Assembly (NCBI GenBank): GCA_041494245.1
Contig: JBGQAK010000020.1
Location: 4,565 to 68,564 of the forward strand
Length of the DNA: 64,000 bases
Direction: 5' to 3'
Origin: RBG-13-68-16 sp041494245
Lineage (GTDB): Bacteria; Acidobacteriota; Thermoanaerobaculia; Thermoanaerobaculales; Thermoanaerobaculaceae
The notes under the pieces were generated by a model. It ran no database searches. It saw only the letters and a list, made by a program, of their open reading frames with translations, and was not told the origin of the DNA. This document shows positions 50,636-59,108 of this stretch, piece after piece; position 1 is the first letter of the stretch; each line of letters starts with the position of its first letter. A program made the translations under genes and the position numbers.

Positions 50636-51432
50636 GCGCGCTGTTCGGCGCGCTGCGTGAGCTGACCCGGCTCGAGGTCGGTTTCCGCGACCTCGTAGAC
50701 ATCGCCCTGGTGGTGGTGGTCTTCTACCTGCTGCTTACGGCGATCAAGGGCACGCGGGCCGTGTCGATGATATGGGGGATCTTCATCCTCACCGGCACCT
50801 ACCTGGCCGCCCAGGCCCTCGACTTGATCACCCTCGCAGCGGTGCTACGCGAGATGCTCTTCTACCTTCCGTTCGTGATCATCGTGCTCTTCCAGCACGA
50901 GATCCGACGCATCCTGGCGGCAATCGGGCGCACCCCACTGCTGCGCTGGACCTCGGCGCTGTCACCCCACCAGGTCCTCATCAACGACATCGTGCTTGCG
51001 TGCGAGACGTTGGTCTCGCACCGCTACGGCGCGTTGATCGTGATCGAGCGGGACGAGGGGCTGCGGACGTTCGTGGAGACCGGTATCCCCATCGACGCGA
51101 GGCTCTCCTACGACCTTCTGGTCAACCTGTTTACGCCCGGCACGCCCCTGCACGACGGTGCGACGGTGGTGCAGGGCAACCGGATCGCCGCGGCCGGATG
51201 CTTCCTGCCGCTCTCGGTGCGCCCTGACCTCTCCACGACCTACGGCTCCCGGCACCGGGCGGCCCTCGGCATCAGCGAGGAGACCGATGCGGTGGCGGTC
51301 GTGGTTTCGGAGGAGCGGGGGGCGTTGACCGTGGCGGAGGGGGGACGTCTCCACAGCGACCTCGACCGGCGGGAGTTGCGTGATCTGCTGCTCGATCTGT
51401 TGCTCCTCGGGCGTACGCGGGGGGGGCGGTGA
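50632..51432 (+). CDS. cdaA: Diadenylate cyclase CdaA
   Basis: 266 residues. Makes cyclic di-AMP from two ATP. Three N-terminal helices (about 20-95) anchor the DAC domain; LHDGA (DGA 175-177) and GSRHRAALG (RHR 207-209) are the catalytic motifs, both intact. Its stop overlaps the cdaR start (GTGA). The cdaA-cdaR-glmM order is the known arrangement in which CdaR and GlmM restrain the cyclase and tie c-di-AMP to wall synthesis. Confidence 0.94.
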   Translation: MSALFGALRELTRLEVGFRDLVDIALVVVVFYLLLTAIKGTRAVSMIWGIFILTGTYLAAQALDLITLAAVLREMLFYLPFVIIVLFQHEIRRILAAIGRTPLLRWTSALSPHQVLINDIVLACETLVSHRYGALIVIERDEGLRTFVETGIPIDARLSYDLLVNLFTPGTPLHDGATVVQGNRIAAAGCFLPLSVRPDLSTTYGSRHRAALGISEETDAVAVVVSEERGALTVAEGGRLHSDLDRRELRDLLLDLLLLGRTRGGR

Positions 51433-52109
51433 GGCTCATACCGCGCAGCCCGATGAGCGTTGTGCTGGCCGTGGTGCTGGCTTGCCTGCTCTGGTACGCC
51501 AACGCACTTGACCGGCGCGAGCGCATCTCGGAACGGCAGCTGGACACGGCGGTGACGCTGGTCAACGTGCCGCCGGAGATGGTGATCACCTCCGAGGTCC
51601 CGCGTCTCGCCTCACTGAGGGTCCGCGGTCCGCTCTCCCGCTTGCGCTCCCTCGACCCGGGTCAGACGGGAGTCGTGATCGACGTGCGCGGAGCGGGCGA
51701 AGGCCAGCGCGACTTCGCGGTAGAGAGCCGCAACGTGGTGGTGCCCTCCGGGGTGGAGGTGCTCGCCGTCTCGCCGTCCCAGGTGCCTCTCCGCCTCGAG
51801 CGCCTCGGACGGCGCCTCGTCCCCGTGAAGGCGCGGGTGATCGGCGAGCCGGCCGCGGGCCTCGCCGTGCGCAAGGTCTCGGTGGACCCTCCGAGCGTGG
51901 TGCTCTCCGGCCCGCACCTCCAACTGGAGGCGCTCCAGAACGTGACCACGGAGCCGGTCAACGTTGACGGCGCGGACGGGCCTGTCGAGGCGCTGGCGGT
52001 GGTGCGCTCGCCCAACCCCCTGATGCGGGTCGTCAGCGCGCTCACGGTGCGTGTCGTGATCGAGGTCGGGCCCGCTCCGGCCGAGCAGCGCGGAGGGCGG
52101 CGCCGGTGA
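51429..52109 (+). CDS. cdaR: YbbR-domain regulator CdaR
   Basis: 226 residues, GTG 51429. One N-terminal membrane helix (PMSVVLAVVLACLLWYAN) and extracytoplasmic YbbR repeats with recurring VRGP, VDPPSVVLSGP and P-V segments. Partner and regulator of CdaA. Overlaps its neighbours by four bases on both sides. Confidence 0.88.
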   Translation: MRLIPRSPMSVVLAVVLACLLWYANALDRRERISERQLDTAVTLVNVPPEMVITSEVPRLASLRVRGPLSRLRSLDPGQTGVVIDVRGAGEGQRDFAVESRNVVVPSGVEVLAVSPSQVPLRLERLGRRLVPVKARVIGEPAAGLAVRKVSVDPPSVVLSGPHLQLEALQNVTTEPVNVDGADGPVEALAVVRSPNPLMRVVSALTVRVVIEVGPAPAEQRGGRRR

Positions 52110-53446
52110 GCGAGAGGCTCTTCGGCACCGATGGCGTTCGTGGGGTGGCGTTCGAGCACCCGCTGGATCGCTTCACGCTCACCCGTCTCGGGTCCGCGCT
52201 GGCCGCACAGCTCCACGAGGCGGGGCTTCCCAAGAGGGTCCTGATGGCCGGGGACACGCGCGCCTCCACGGGCGCGCTCGCGCAGTGGTTGGGGGGCGCA
52301 TTCGCCGCCGCCGGCGGCGAGGTGCACTGGGCGGGTGTGCTTCCCACTCCTGCGGTCTCGCACCTCTTGCGAGACCGCGGCGGGTATGGGGCCGGGGTCG
52401 TGGTATCCGCGTCCCACAACCCCGCGGCGGACAACGGCGTCAAGCTAGTGAGCGCGTCCGGCAGCAAGTGGCCGGTCGAGGCGGAGACCATGCTGGAGGC
52501 GCGGCTGGCTGCGACGGTGTCCGAGCCGCCGACCGTACCCCTTCCGGAACCGGACTCCTCCTGGCGAGGACGGTACGTCGAGCTGCTGGTCGCCACGCTG
52601 CCGCACAGGCCGCTTGAAGGGATGCGGGTGGTGGTGGACGCGGCCAACGGAGCGGCCGTGCCCGTGGCCGAGCCGTACCTGTCGGCGCTGGGAGCTGACG
52701 TTCTCCTCATCCACGCCGAACCGGATGGGACGAACATCAACGCCCGCTGCGGCGCGCTCTTCCCCGAGCTGCTGGCGCGGGAGGTCCGCAGCTCGCGCGC
52801 GGCCGCCGGCGTCGCCCTCGACGGAGATGCCGACCGCGCGGTCCTGGTCACCGAAACCGGCCGCGTGCTGGACGGTGACGATGCCCTGCTTTTGTGGGCC
52901 AGGTCGCTGGCGGAGGCCCGCCGCCTGCCGGGCCACACGGTGGTGGCGACGGTGATGTCGAACCTCGCCCTCGAGGCGGCGCTGAGGCGCGAGGGCATCT
53001 CGCTGGTGCGCTGCCCGGTCGGTGACAGGGAGGTGTGGGAGACCATGCAACGGGAGGGCGCGGCGCTGGGGGGCGAACAGTCGGGGCACCTGATCTGCAG
53101 CCACTACGCGGTGACCGGAGACGGTCTCCTCACCGCCGCGCACCTCCTCACGATCGCGGCGGGCTCCGGCACCACCCTCGAGGAGATGGCCGACCTTGTG
53201 CGCTTCCCGCAGGTGCTGCTCAACGTGAGGGTCGCGAAGAAGCGGCCCGTGGAGGAAGTCCCGGAGCTCGCAGCGGCGCTGCGAGCCGCCGAGACCGTGC
53301 TCGCCGGGGAGGGTCGGATCTTCGTGCGCTACTCGGGGACCGAGCCGCTCTTGAGGATCATGGTCGAGGCCCCGGGGGACACGCTGGCGCGGGAGACCGC
53401 CGAGAGGCTCGCCGCCCTGGCACGGGAGCACCTGGGCGTGGGCTGA
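52106..53446 (+). CDS. glmM: Phosphoglucosamine mutase
   Basis: 446 residues, GTG 52106. Converts glucosamine 6-phosphate to the 1-phosphate for UDP-GlcNAc. RLFGTDGVRGVAFEHP at the start, phospho-serine loop SASHNPAADNG (S103), metal loop DGDADRAV, GEQSGHLI and the C-terminal RYSGTEPLLRIMVE. Last gene of the operon. The 180-base gap after it (53447-53626) holds a TGCGACG/CGTCGCA stem-loop near 53570 and nothing else clear. Confidence 0.95.
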   Translation: MSERLFGTDGVRGVAFEHPLDRFTLTRLGSALAAQLHEAGLPKRVLMAGDTRASTGALAQWLGGAFAAAGGEVHWAGVLPTPAVSHLLRDRGGYGAGVVVSASHNPAADNGVKLVSASGSKWPVEAETMLEARLAATVSEPPTVPLPEPDSSWRGRYVELLVATLPHRPLEGMRVVVDAANGAAVPVAEPYLSALGADVLLIHAEPDGTNINARCGALFPELLAREVRSSRAAAGVALDGDADRAVLVTETGRVLDGDDALLLWARSLAEARRLPGHTVVATVMSNLALEAALRREGISLVRCPVGDREVWETMQREGAALGGEQSGHLICSHYAVTGDGLLTAAHLLTIAAGSGTTLEEMADLVRFPQVLLNVRVAKKRPVEEVPELAAALRAAETVLAGEGRIFVRYSGTEPLLRIMVEAPGDTLARETAERLAALAREHLGVG

Positions 53447-53626
53447 GCGCATCGGCCCAGCGGATGAAAAGCCTGGCCGAAACGGTTTGGAACGGATGGT
53501 TTCGACGGGACGGGGAGCTTTTCGCCTTCGCGTTCGTCGGGTTCGTTGGTACCTGTCCGGATGCGACGGGATCTCTCGTCGCACCGCTCCTCGGGATGCT
53601 TGAAACTCGCCACTGGCGAAGCTCAA

Positions 53627-56185
53627 TCATCCTCCGAACAGGCTCCACTTCTTGCGCTTGAGCTTGAGGGGTTCCTTGAGGCTGCCGATCTGGGCTGTGT
53701 GATCCGAGTAGTCGGACGCCACCACGTAGAACTCCACGGTCTTGTTCTGGTGGAAGTTGAAGGAGATCTCGGCGGCGTAGTCGGAGCCCGAGGCGCGCCG
53801 CAGCGGGAACTCGACGAACTGGACGCTCCCCTCGACGCGGGCGAACAGCCGTGCGCTCTTGACGGCGTGGTCGTCCGTTATGCGCACGTTGATCGTCCCG
53901 AGCTCGCCCTTCTTGTACTCCAGCTTGACGCCCGGGGTGAGCACGATCGTGGGCGGCGCCGGGTCGAGCTGCTTAAGCTGGGCGGCCAGCCGCTCGCGTG
54001 CCTGCTGAAAGCGTGCCTCGTATCGGGGGTTGGGAGTGGTGGCGGCCAGCAGATCGAGCCCCTTCTCGGGGGCCTGCTCCTTCTCGGCCTGCTCGACGGC
54101 AGCCATGACGGCCGCCAGCTTCTGGTCCGCGGCCTGGTCCGCCCTGAGGCGCTCGAAGCGGGCGCCGAGCCCCTGTCGGTTGGGCCAGCTGCGGCGGATG
54201 GCCTCGAGGCGATTGAGCGCGAGATCGTAGTTGCCCTTGGCGGCCAGAGCTCCCGACTCGCGCTCGAGCACCCCCGCCGCCTTCTCGCGCAGCTCGCTGG
54301 CCGGCGCGTAGCGGGGCACGAGCGACGCCAGCACCGTGGACTGTTGCAGCACCTCCGCCCACTCCCCCTGCTTCTGGGCCTTGGCAAGGAGTGCCTGGAT
54401 GTCGAGGGCGCGCCTGGCTTCCTGAAGAGCGGTGCTGATGTCCGCGTTGCGCGCGTACACCGCCTCGTCCTCCTTGGAGATCCCCTTGACAATCTCGCCG
54501 AGAGCCTTGAGGTTGCCGTTCGAGAGGTACCTGGCCAGGTCCTTGGCGAGCGCGCGCTCGACCTGGGTGTTGTAGGTGGCGTTCAGGGTGTCGTAGCGCT
54601 CCCTCTCCGCGACGGAGAATGTGTCGAGCTCGGTCGGGGTGATCGACTTGAAGGCCTGCCCGGCAGCGACTAGGTCGGCGAGGGCGAGGGCGGCCTCCGC
54701 GTTCTGCAAGGCGGTGAGGGCCCCGGGTTTTTCGGCCGGCTTCGGAGGGTCGGTGGGTCGTACCGGCGCCGGCCTCGGCGCCGTTGCCACGCGCTGCGGC
54801 CGATACGACTGGCGGTTCATGAGGAAGACCACGGCGGCGCCGATCCCTATCACGACCACCGCCACGAGCCCAACCCAGAGCAGCAGGCGCGACCTGGGCC
54901 GCGCCCGGACGGCCGAGGTGTGCGGACGCGCCGACGGGGTAGGTTTCGCAGCCGGGACGGAGACGGCCGATGTGACGACCGCTTCAGGGGCCGCCGGCGG
55001 GGCCGACTCGGGCCCGAACGGTGACGGCTCGGCGGGCGGCGGGAGAACGGGTGGGGCGGCGGGGAGCTCGGGCAGGCGGTGGATCGGCACCGGTCCTGTC
55101 TGCACCCTGTCGCGCCTGGGTTCGGGAGGCGCCGCGGGCGGCGCCGGTTGGGCGCTCGGTGCGAACGGCGGGGGCGCGGTAGGAGCGGGAGCGGGTGGCC
55201 GCGGCGGCGCCGGGAACGTCGGCATCGTCAGGGTGCCCTCCGTGCCGGCCGGCGTCGATGCAGGGGGCGGAGCCAGAACCGCCGGCGGTGCGGGTACGCG
55301 GGGCGCCGCGGGTGGCGCCGCAGGCGCGCCGCCGAACGGCTCGTCGAGGACGGGCGCAGGTGCCTCGAGTGAGCCGAAGGCGCCGAGGAGGAGGGCCTTG
55401 CGAAACTCCTCGAGGGAGGCGGATCGCTCAGCGGCATCGCGGCGCACGGCCTTCTCCAGCGTTGAACGGAGCAGCACCGGGTCCTGGCTGCGCTGGGTGA
55501 CCGGACCGGGGAGGAGCACAGACGGCGCCGGTGCGTCCGCCGGGGCGACCTCCGCATTGAGGAGCGCGCACGCCGTGAGGGCGAGAGAGTAGACGTCGGA
55601 GCGCGCGTCGGGCCTCACGGACGCGGTCAGGGGCTCCAGCCGCTCCGGCGCCGCGAACTGCGGCGGGCCCTCGAGCGCGAGGCCGGCGCCCGCCAGCGCC
55701 CCGATCTGGAAAGCCGCCGTACCGAAGCCGAGGATCCAGACCTTCTCCTCCCCGCCGCGGCGCGTGATGAGCAGGTTCTCCGGTGCGAGGTTGCCGTGGG
55801 AGACGCCTTTGCTCGCCAGCACGGCCAGGTCGTGGGTCGCGTCGGCCAGCAGGCGGAGGACGTTAAGCGGGGGAGGGCCGGTCAGGGTGTCGAGTCGCGT
55901 CCCCGCCACGAACTCCATCACCATGAATGCGCTTCCGTCGGGGGTGAAACCGAAGTCGAGGAGGCGCGGGAAACACCCCAGGCGGTGCGCCGCAACGCCC
56001 TGCATCGCGGCCAGGAAGCGCGCCTGGCACTCCTTCGGATCGACATTGGAACCCGCGGGTATCAGCTTGATGGCTACGGGGCTGCCGCTGCCCGGATCCA
56101 CGGCCTGGAACACGATCGCGGACCTGCTGGACTTGAGCACCCGTTCCAGACGGAAGCTCTCGGTGATCTCGCGTGGCTCGCTCAT
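53627..56185 (-). CDS. Transmembrane protein pseudokinase
   Basis: 852 residues. The N-terminal kinase fold keeps VAIK (K40) and ends in a sensible C-lobe (RSDVYSLALTACAL), but the Gly-rich loop reads VLKSSRSA, the HRDxKPxN loop is HGNLAPEN (130-137) and DFG is GFG (153-155). Both catalytic aspartates are gone. A long Pro/Ala linker (about 270-455), a membrane helix (about 468-490), a helical region and a beta-rich C-terminal domain follow. Layout resembles the active kinase at 34787. Likely a signalling scaffold or ligand-sensing protein that cannot phosphorylate. Confidence 0.85.
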   Translation of the reverse strand: MSEPREITESFRLERVLKSSRSAIVFQAVDPGSGSPVAIKLIPAGSNVDPKECQARFLAAMQGVAAHRLGCFPRLLDFGFTPDGSAFMVMEFVAGTRLDTLTGPPPLNVLRLLADATHDLAVLASKGVSHGNLAPENLLITRRGGEEKVWILGFGTAAFQIGALAGAGLALEGPPQFAAPERLEPLTASVRPDARSDVYSLALTACALLNAEVAPADAPAPSVLLPGPVTQRSQDPVLLRSTLEKAVRRDAAERSASLEEFRKALLLGAFGSLEAPAPVLDEPFGGAPAAPPAAPRVPAPPAVLAPPPASTPAGTEGTLTMPTFPAPPRPPAPAPTAPPPFAPSAQPAPPAAPPEPRRDRVQTGPVPIHRLPELPAAPPVLPPPAEPSPFGPESAPPAAPEAVVTSAVSVPAAKPTPSARPHTSAVRARPRSRLLLWVGLVAVVVIGIGAAVVFLMNRQSYRPQRVATAPRPAPVRPTDPPKPAEKPGALTALQNAEAALALADLVAAGQAFKSITPTELDTFSVAERERYDTLNATYNTQVERALAKDLARYLSNGNLKALGEIVKGISKEDEAVYARNADISTALQEARRALDIQALLAKAQKQGEWAEVLQQSTVLASLVPRYAPASELREKAAGVLERESGALAAKGNYDLALNRLEAIRRSWPNRQGLGARFERLRADQAADQKLAAVMAAVEQAEKEQAPEKGLDLLAATTPNPRYEARFQQARERLAAQLKQLDPAPPTIVLTPGVKLEYKKGELGTINVRITDDHAVKSARLFARVEGSVQFVEFPLRRASGSDYAAEISFNFHQNKTVEFYVVASDYSDHTAQIGSLKEPLKLKRKKWSLFGG

Positions 56186-56289
56186 GGGCTGACCCCCGCC
56201 CTCGTCACATCACATCCCACATCCCGCGTGCGTTTCCGGGCGACACGTCCCGCCGCGGTGCCGGGACGCACCCGGGTTTACATGTGTAT

Positions 56290-56295
56290 ATTCTA
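56290..56295 (-). promoter_or_regulatory. -10 box of the pseudokinase gene
   Basis: TAGAAT on the minus strand in a locally AT-rich stretch, about 105 bases before the start codon. The 56186-56444 gap is the divergent control region shared with the nucleotidyltransferase gene. Confidence 0.35.
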
Positions 56296-56430
56296 GCAAA
56301 CAGTGCAGTAAGAAGCCATTACCGGAGATGTGACGCAGCGCACTCTTTGCCTTTGGCGCGCCCGGGCCGGCTCCGGCCCTCCTCCCGAGCCGCACGGGCG
56401 CGAACCCCGAAGCTCGCTGGAGCCCTCTGG

Positions 56431-56436
56431 TACCAT
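56431..56436 (+). promoter_or_regulatory. -10 box eight bases before the nucleotidyltransferase start
   Basis: TACCAT followed by eight bases and GTG 56445; again no ribosome site, leaderless-type spacing. Confidence 0.3.
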
Positions 56437-56444
56437 CCGGCACC

Positions 56445-57356
56445 GTGCCCGCGCCCGAATTGGTGGTCATGGCCGCAGGGTTGGGTTCTCGCTTCGGCGG
56501 CCTCAAGCAGCTCGAGCCGGTCGGCCCCTCGGGGGAGGCGCTGCTCGATTACGCCGTGTTCGATGCCGTGCGGGCGGGTGTCGAGCGGGTGATCTTCGTG
56601 ATCCGAACCGAGATGGAGCGCGAGTTCCACGAGGCCCGGGGCCGCCGGTACGCGAGGCACGCGGAGGTCGTCTACGCGTTCCAGGAGCTCGAGGACCTGC
56701 CCGGCGGCTGCACGGTCCCGCCCGGCCGCACCAAGCCCTGGGGCACCGCACACGCGGTGTACGCCGCGCGTGCGGCGGTCTCTGCGCCTTTCGTCGCCAT
56801 CAACGCCGACGACTTCTACGGGCCGCAGGGTTTTGCACTCCTTGCCGGATTCCTTGCCGGGGCGGAGGAGGGACCGGTGGAGAGCTACGCCATGGTCGGG
56901 TACCGGCTGGGCAGCACGCTCTCGCAGCACGGCAGCGTGGCCCGGGGGGTGTGCGAGACGGACGCCGGGGGCTTCCTCGTGGCCATCAGGGAGTACGAGC
57001 GCATCGAGAGGGGAGACGCGGGCCCGGTGCACCGCGGCAACGACGGGCAGCGCCACGCCTTCGCCGGGGACGAGCTCGTCTCGATGAACCTCTGGGGTTT
57101 TCGCCCCGGCTTGATGGCCCACCTCGAGGAGCGATTCCGCGCCTTCCTGGCCGCGCGCGGAGGTGATCCCTCCGAGGAGTTCTACCTGCCGGCCGCGGTC
57201 GGCGCGATGGTCGCTGAGGGGCTCGCGAGCGTGCGGGTGCTCGAGACCGAGTGGCCGTGGTTCGGCCTCACCCACCGCGAGGACGTGGGCGAGGTCAGGC
57301 GCCGTCTCCTGGCGCTGGTGGAGCAGGGGGTCTATCCCGCGGGGCTGTGGGGCTAG
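56445..57356 (+). CDS. Sugar-phosphate nucleotidyltransferase family protein
   Basis: 303 residues. N-terminal nucleotide-binding loop VVMAAGLGSRFGGLKQLEP (the LGxGxRxxxxK pattern), PWGTAHAV and the metal-binding INADDFYG. Related to UDP- or dTDP-sugar pyrophosphorylases. It is followed after seven bases by a NahK-like kinase, so the pair could turn free N-acetylhexosamine into its 1-phosphate and then a nucleotide sugar. The exact nucleotide and sugar are unknown. Confidence 0.82.
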   Translation: MPAPELVVMAAGLGSRFGGLKQLEPVGPSGEALLDYAVFDAVRAGVERVIFVIRTEMEREFHEARGRRYARHAEVVYAFQELEDLPGGCTVPPGRTKPWGTAHAVYAARAAVSAPFVAINADDFYGPQGFALLAGFLAGAEEGPVESYAMVGYRLGSTLSQHGSVARGVCETDAGGFLVAIREYERIERGDAGPVHRGNDGQRHAFAGDELVSMNLWGFRPGLMAHLEERFRAFLAARGGDPSEEFYLPAAVGAMVAEGLASVRVLETEWPWFGLTHREDVGEVRRRLLALVEQGVYPAGLWG

Positions 57357-57363
57357 CCGGGTC

Positions 57364-58500
57364 GTGGGACGTCACGACTCGAGAGAGGACGTTGCCGCGC
57401 TCGGCCGGCGGTTCGCCCTGGATGGAGAGTTCGTGGATGCCCGGCCCCACGGCAGCGGTCACATCAACAGCACCTTCCTTGTCACCTACCGCGCGGGCGG
57501 AAGGGACGTCCGCTACGTGCACCAGCGGCTCAACCGCGCCGTTTTCCCCGACCCCGAGGCGGTGATGGGCAACATCGCCCGGGTGCTTGACCATCTGCGC
57601 GGCAAGCTCTCCGCGGCGGGCGTGGGCGACCTCGACCGCCGCGTGCTGACACTGGTGCCGGCGCGCGACGGCCGCGCGTGGTGGGTGAGCGAGGACGGCG
57701 AGGTGTGGCGGACATACCTCTTCATCGGGGGCGCCGCCTGCCTCGAGCGGACCGAGCAGCCGCGCCAGGCGTTCGAGGTGGCCAGGGCGTTCGGGACGTT
57801 CCAGCGCCTGCTGCTGAACCTTCCGGGGCCCCGGCTGTCCGAGACGATCCCGGGGTTCCACGACACACCACGGCGCCTGGCAGCGTTCCGGCGGGCGCTC
57901 GACGGCGACCCGGCCAACCGCGCGGGCCGCGCGCGCGCGGAGATCGCGTTTGTCGGCACTCACGAGCATCTGGCGGACCGCCTGCTCCGGTTGCAGGAGC
58001 AGGGGCTGCTCACCGAGCGTGTGATCCACAACGACACCAAGATCAACAACGTGATGCTCGACGACAGGACCGGCGAGGGGGTGTGCGTGATCGACCTGGA
58101 CACCGTCATGCCTGGGCTCGCCCTCTTCGACTTCGGGGACATGGTGCGGGGCGCGGCAGGCACGGCGCGCGAGGACGAAGCGGATGCCGGCGCGGTCGCG
58201 GTGCGGCCGGAGATCTTCGCGGCGCTCGCGGCCGGGTTTCTCGCGGCGCTCGGGGGACTCGTCACTCCCGTGGAGCGGGAGAACCTCGTGTCGGCGTGCC
58301 AGGTCATGACGTTCGAGTGCGGGCTGCGCTTCCTCACCGACTTCCTCGAGGGCGACCCCTACTTCAGGGTCCACCGACCGAGCCATAACCTCGACCGCTG
58401 CCGGACCCAGTTTGCCCTCCTGCGCTCGCTGCTCGAGCGCGAGGACGAGCTGCGCCGCCTCGCCGAGAGGGTCTCCTCGTCCGACGGCGCCACCCCCTGA
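57364..58500 (+). CDS. Aminoglycoside-phosphotransferase-fold sugar kinase, NahK-like
   Basis: 378 residues, GTG 57364. Features of N-acetylhexosamine 1-kinase: GSGHINSTFLVTY near the start, VHQRLNRAVFPDPEAVMGN, catalytic VIHNDTKINNVMLD and the metal-binding VIDLDTVMPGLALFDFGDMVR. Probably phosphorylates an N-acetylhexosamine at C1 with ATP. Stop at 58498 lies 47 bases before the first tRNA-Asp-core repeat, so it is the last chromosomal gene before the accessory region. Confidence 0.8.
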   Translation: MGRHDSREDVAALGRRFALDGEFVDARPHGSGHINSTFLVTYRAGGRDVRYVHQRLNRAVFPDPEAVMGNIARVLDHLRGKLSAAGVGDLDRRVLTLVPARDGRAWWVSEDGEVWRTYLFIGGAACLERTEQPRQAFEVARAFGTFQRLLLNLPGPRLSETIPGFHDTPRRLAAFRRALDGDPANRAGRARAEIAFVGTHEHLADRLLRLQEQGLLTERVIHNDTKINNVMLDDRTGEGVCVIDLDTVMPGLALFDFGDMVRGAAGTAREDEADAGAVAVRPEIFAALAAGFLAALGGLVTPVERENLVSACQVMTFECGLRFLTDFLEGDPYFRVHRPSHNLDRCRTQFALLRSLLEREDELRRLAERVSSSDGATP

Positions 58501-58547
58501 CCGGCGCCCCGCTCGTCTTTGGGTCACCGCAACCGACTGCTCCCGCC

Positions 58548-58571
58548 ACTCGCGACCTCCGGCGTGACAGG
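58548..58571. repeat. tRNA-Asp core direct repeat, left copy
   Basis: 24 bases identical to 63304-63327 in the same orientation. On the minus strand they read as the anticodon loop, 3' anticodon stem and start of the T arm of tRNA-Asp. No further tRNA sequence surrounds this copy. Candidate attachment-site remnant. Confidence 0.6.
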
Positions 58572-58814
58572 GTGAAAGAGCGCCTGGGGCGCCCTCGAAA
58601 GCCAGGGAGAGATGGCGGGAGACAGGTGGTGCCACGGCGGGACCAATACCTTTTTCCTCAAAGAAATAGCGTGAGAGATCCAGGGAATCCACGGGGTCCC
58701 GGGTAGCCCGCGGCAGACCAATGGGTACGACGAATGTGGATGAAGATGCGGATGGGCAACGGAGACGCATTCGCATCTTGAAACCCACCAGGACCACTCG
58801 ATTGCCTGAGCAGA

Positions 58815-59108
58815 ACCTCCACCAGGTTGGTCGTCAAGGACAGCCCCTGGGTGGCGACGCTGGAGCGCTAGCTGAAGCGCGACGGCGAGCCCGCCCTCCT
58901 CAAGCTGGGTCGCCGTCCGGTGGGCGTCATCGTTTCGCTCGGCGATTTCGGCCCTCACTTCGCTCCGAAGGTCGCAGAGGACGAGCGCCGGCGGCTCGTC
59001 CAGGAGAGCCTCGCCGACCGGGTACCGCGCGCCGTCGCCGGTGACCAGACCATCGCCGGGTTGCACTCGCGCCCAGGGGTAGGGCGGATTGAGGCAAATC
59101 ACTCGTAG
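58815..59108 (+). pseudogene. Phd/YefM-type antitoxin remnant
   Basis: In one frame: TRLVVKDSPWVATLER, then TAG (58869-58871), then LKRDGEPALLKLGRRPVGVI and VSLGDF, close to the GEPVxITxxGxPVAVLVSLxDY pattern of Phd/YefM antitoxins. No start codon in frame and no toxin gene beside it. Stretch 58572-58814 holds nothing I can identify. Confidence 0.4.

Noticed and set aside
53440..53640. Possible third copy of the MITE-like element after glmM
   Set aside because: The apparent GAACAGGCTCC end is the coding sequence of the pseudokinase C-terminus and no matching opposite end is found.
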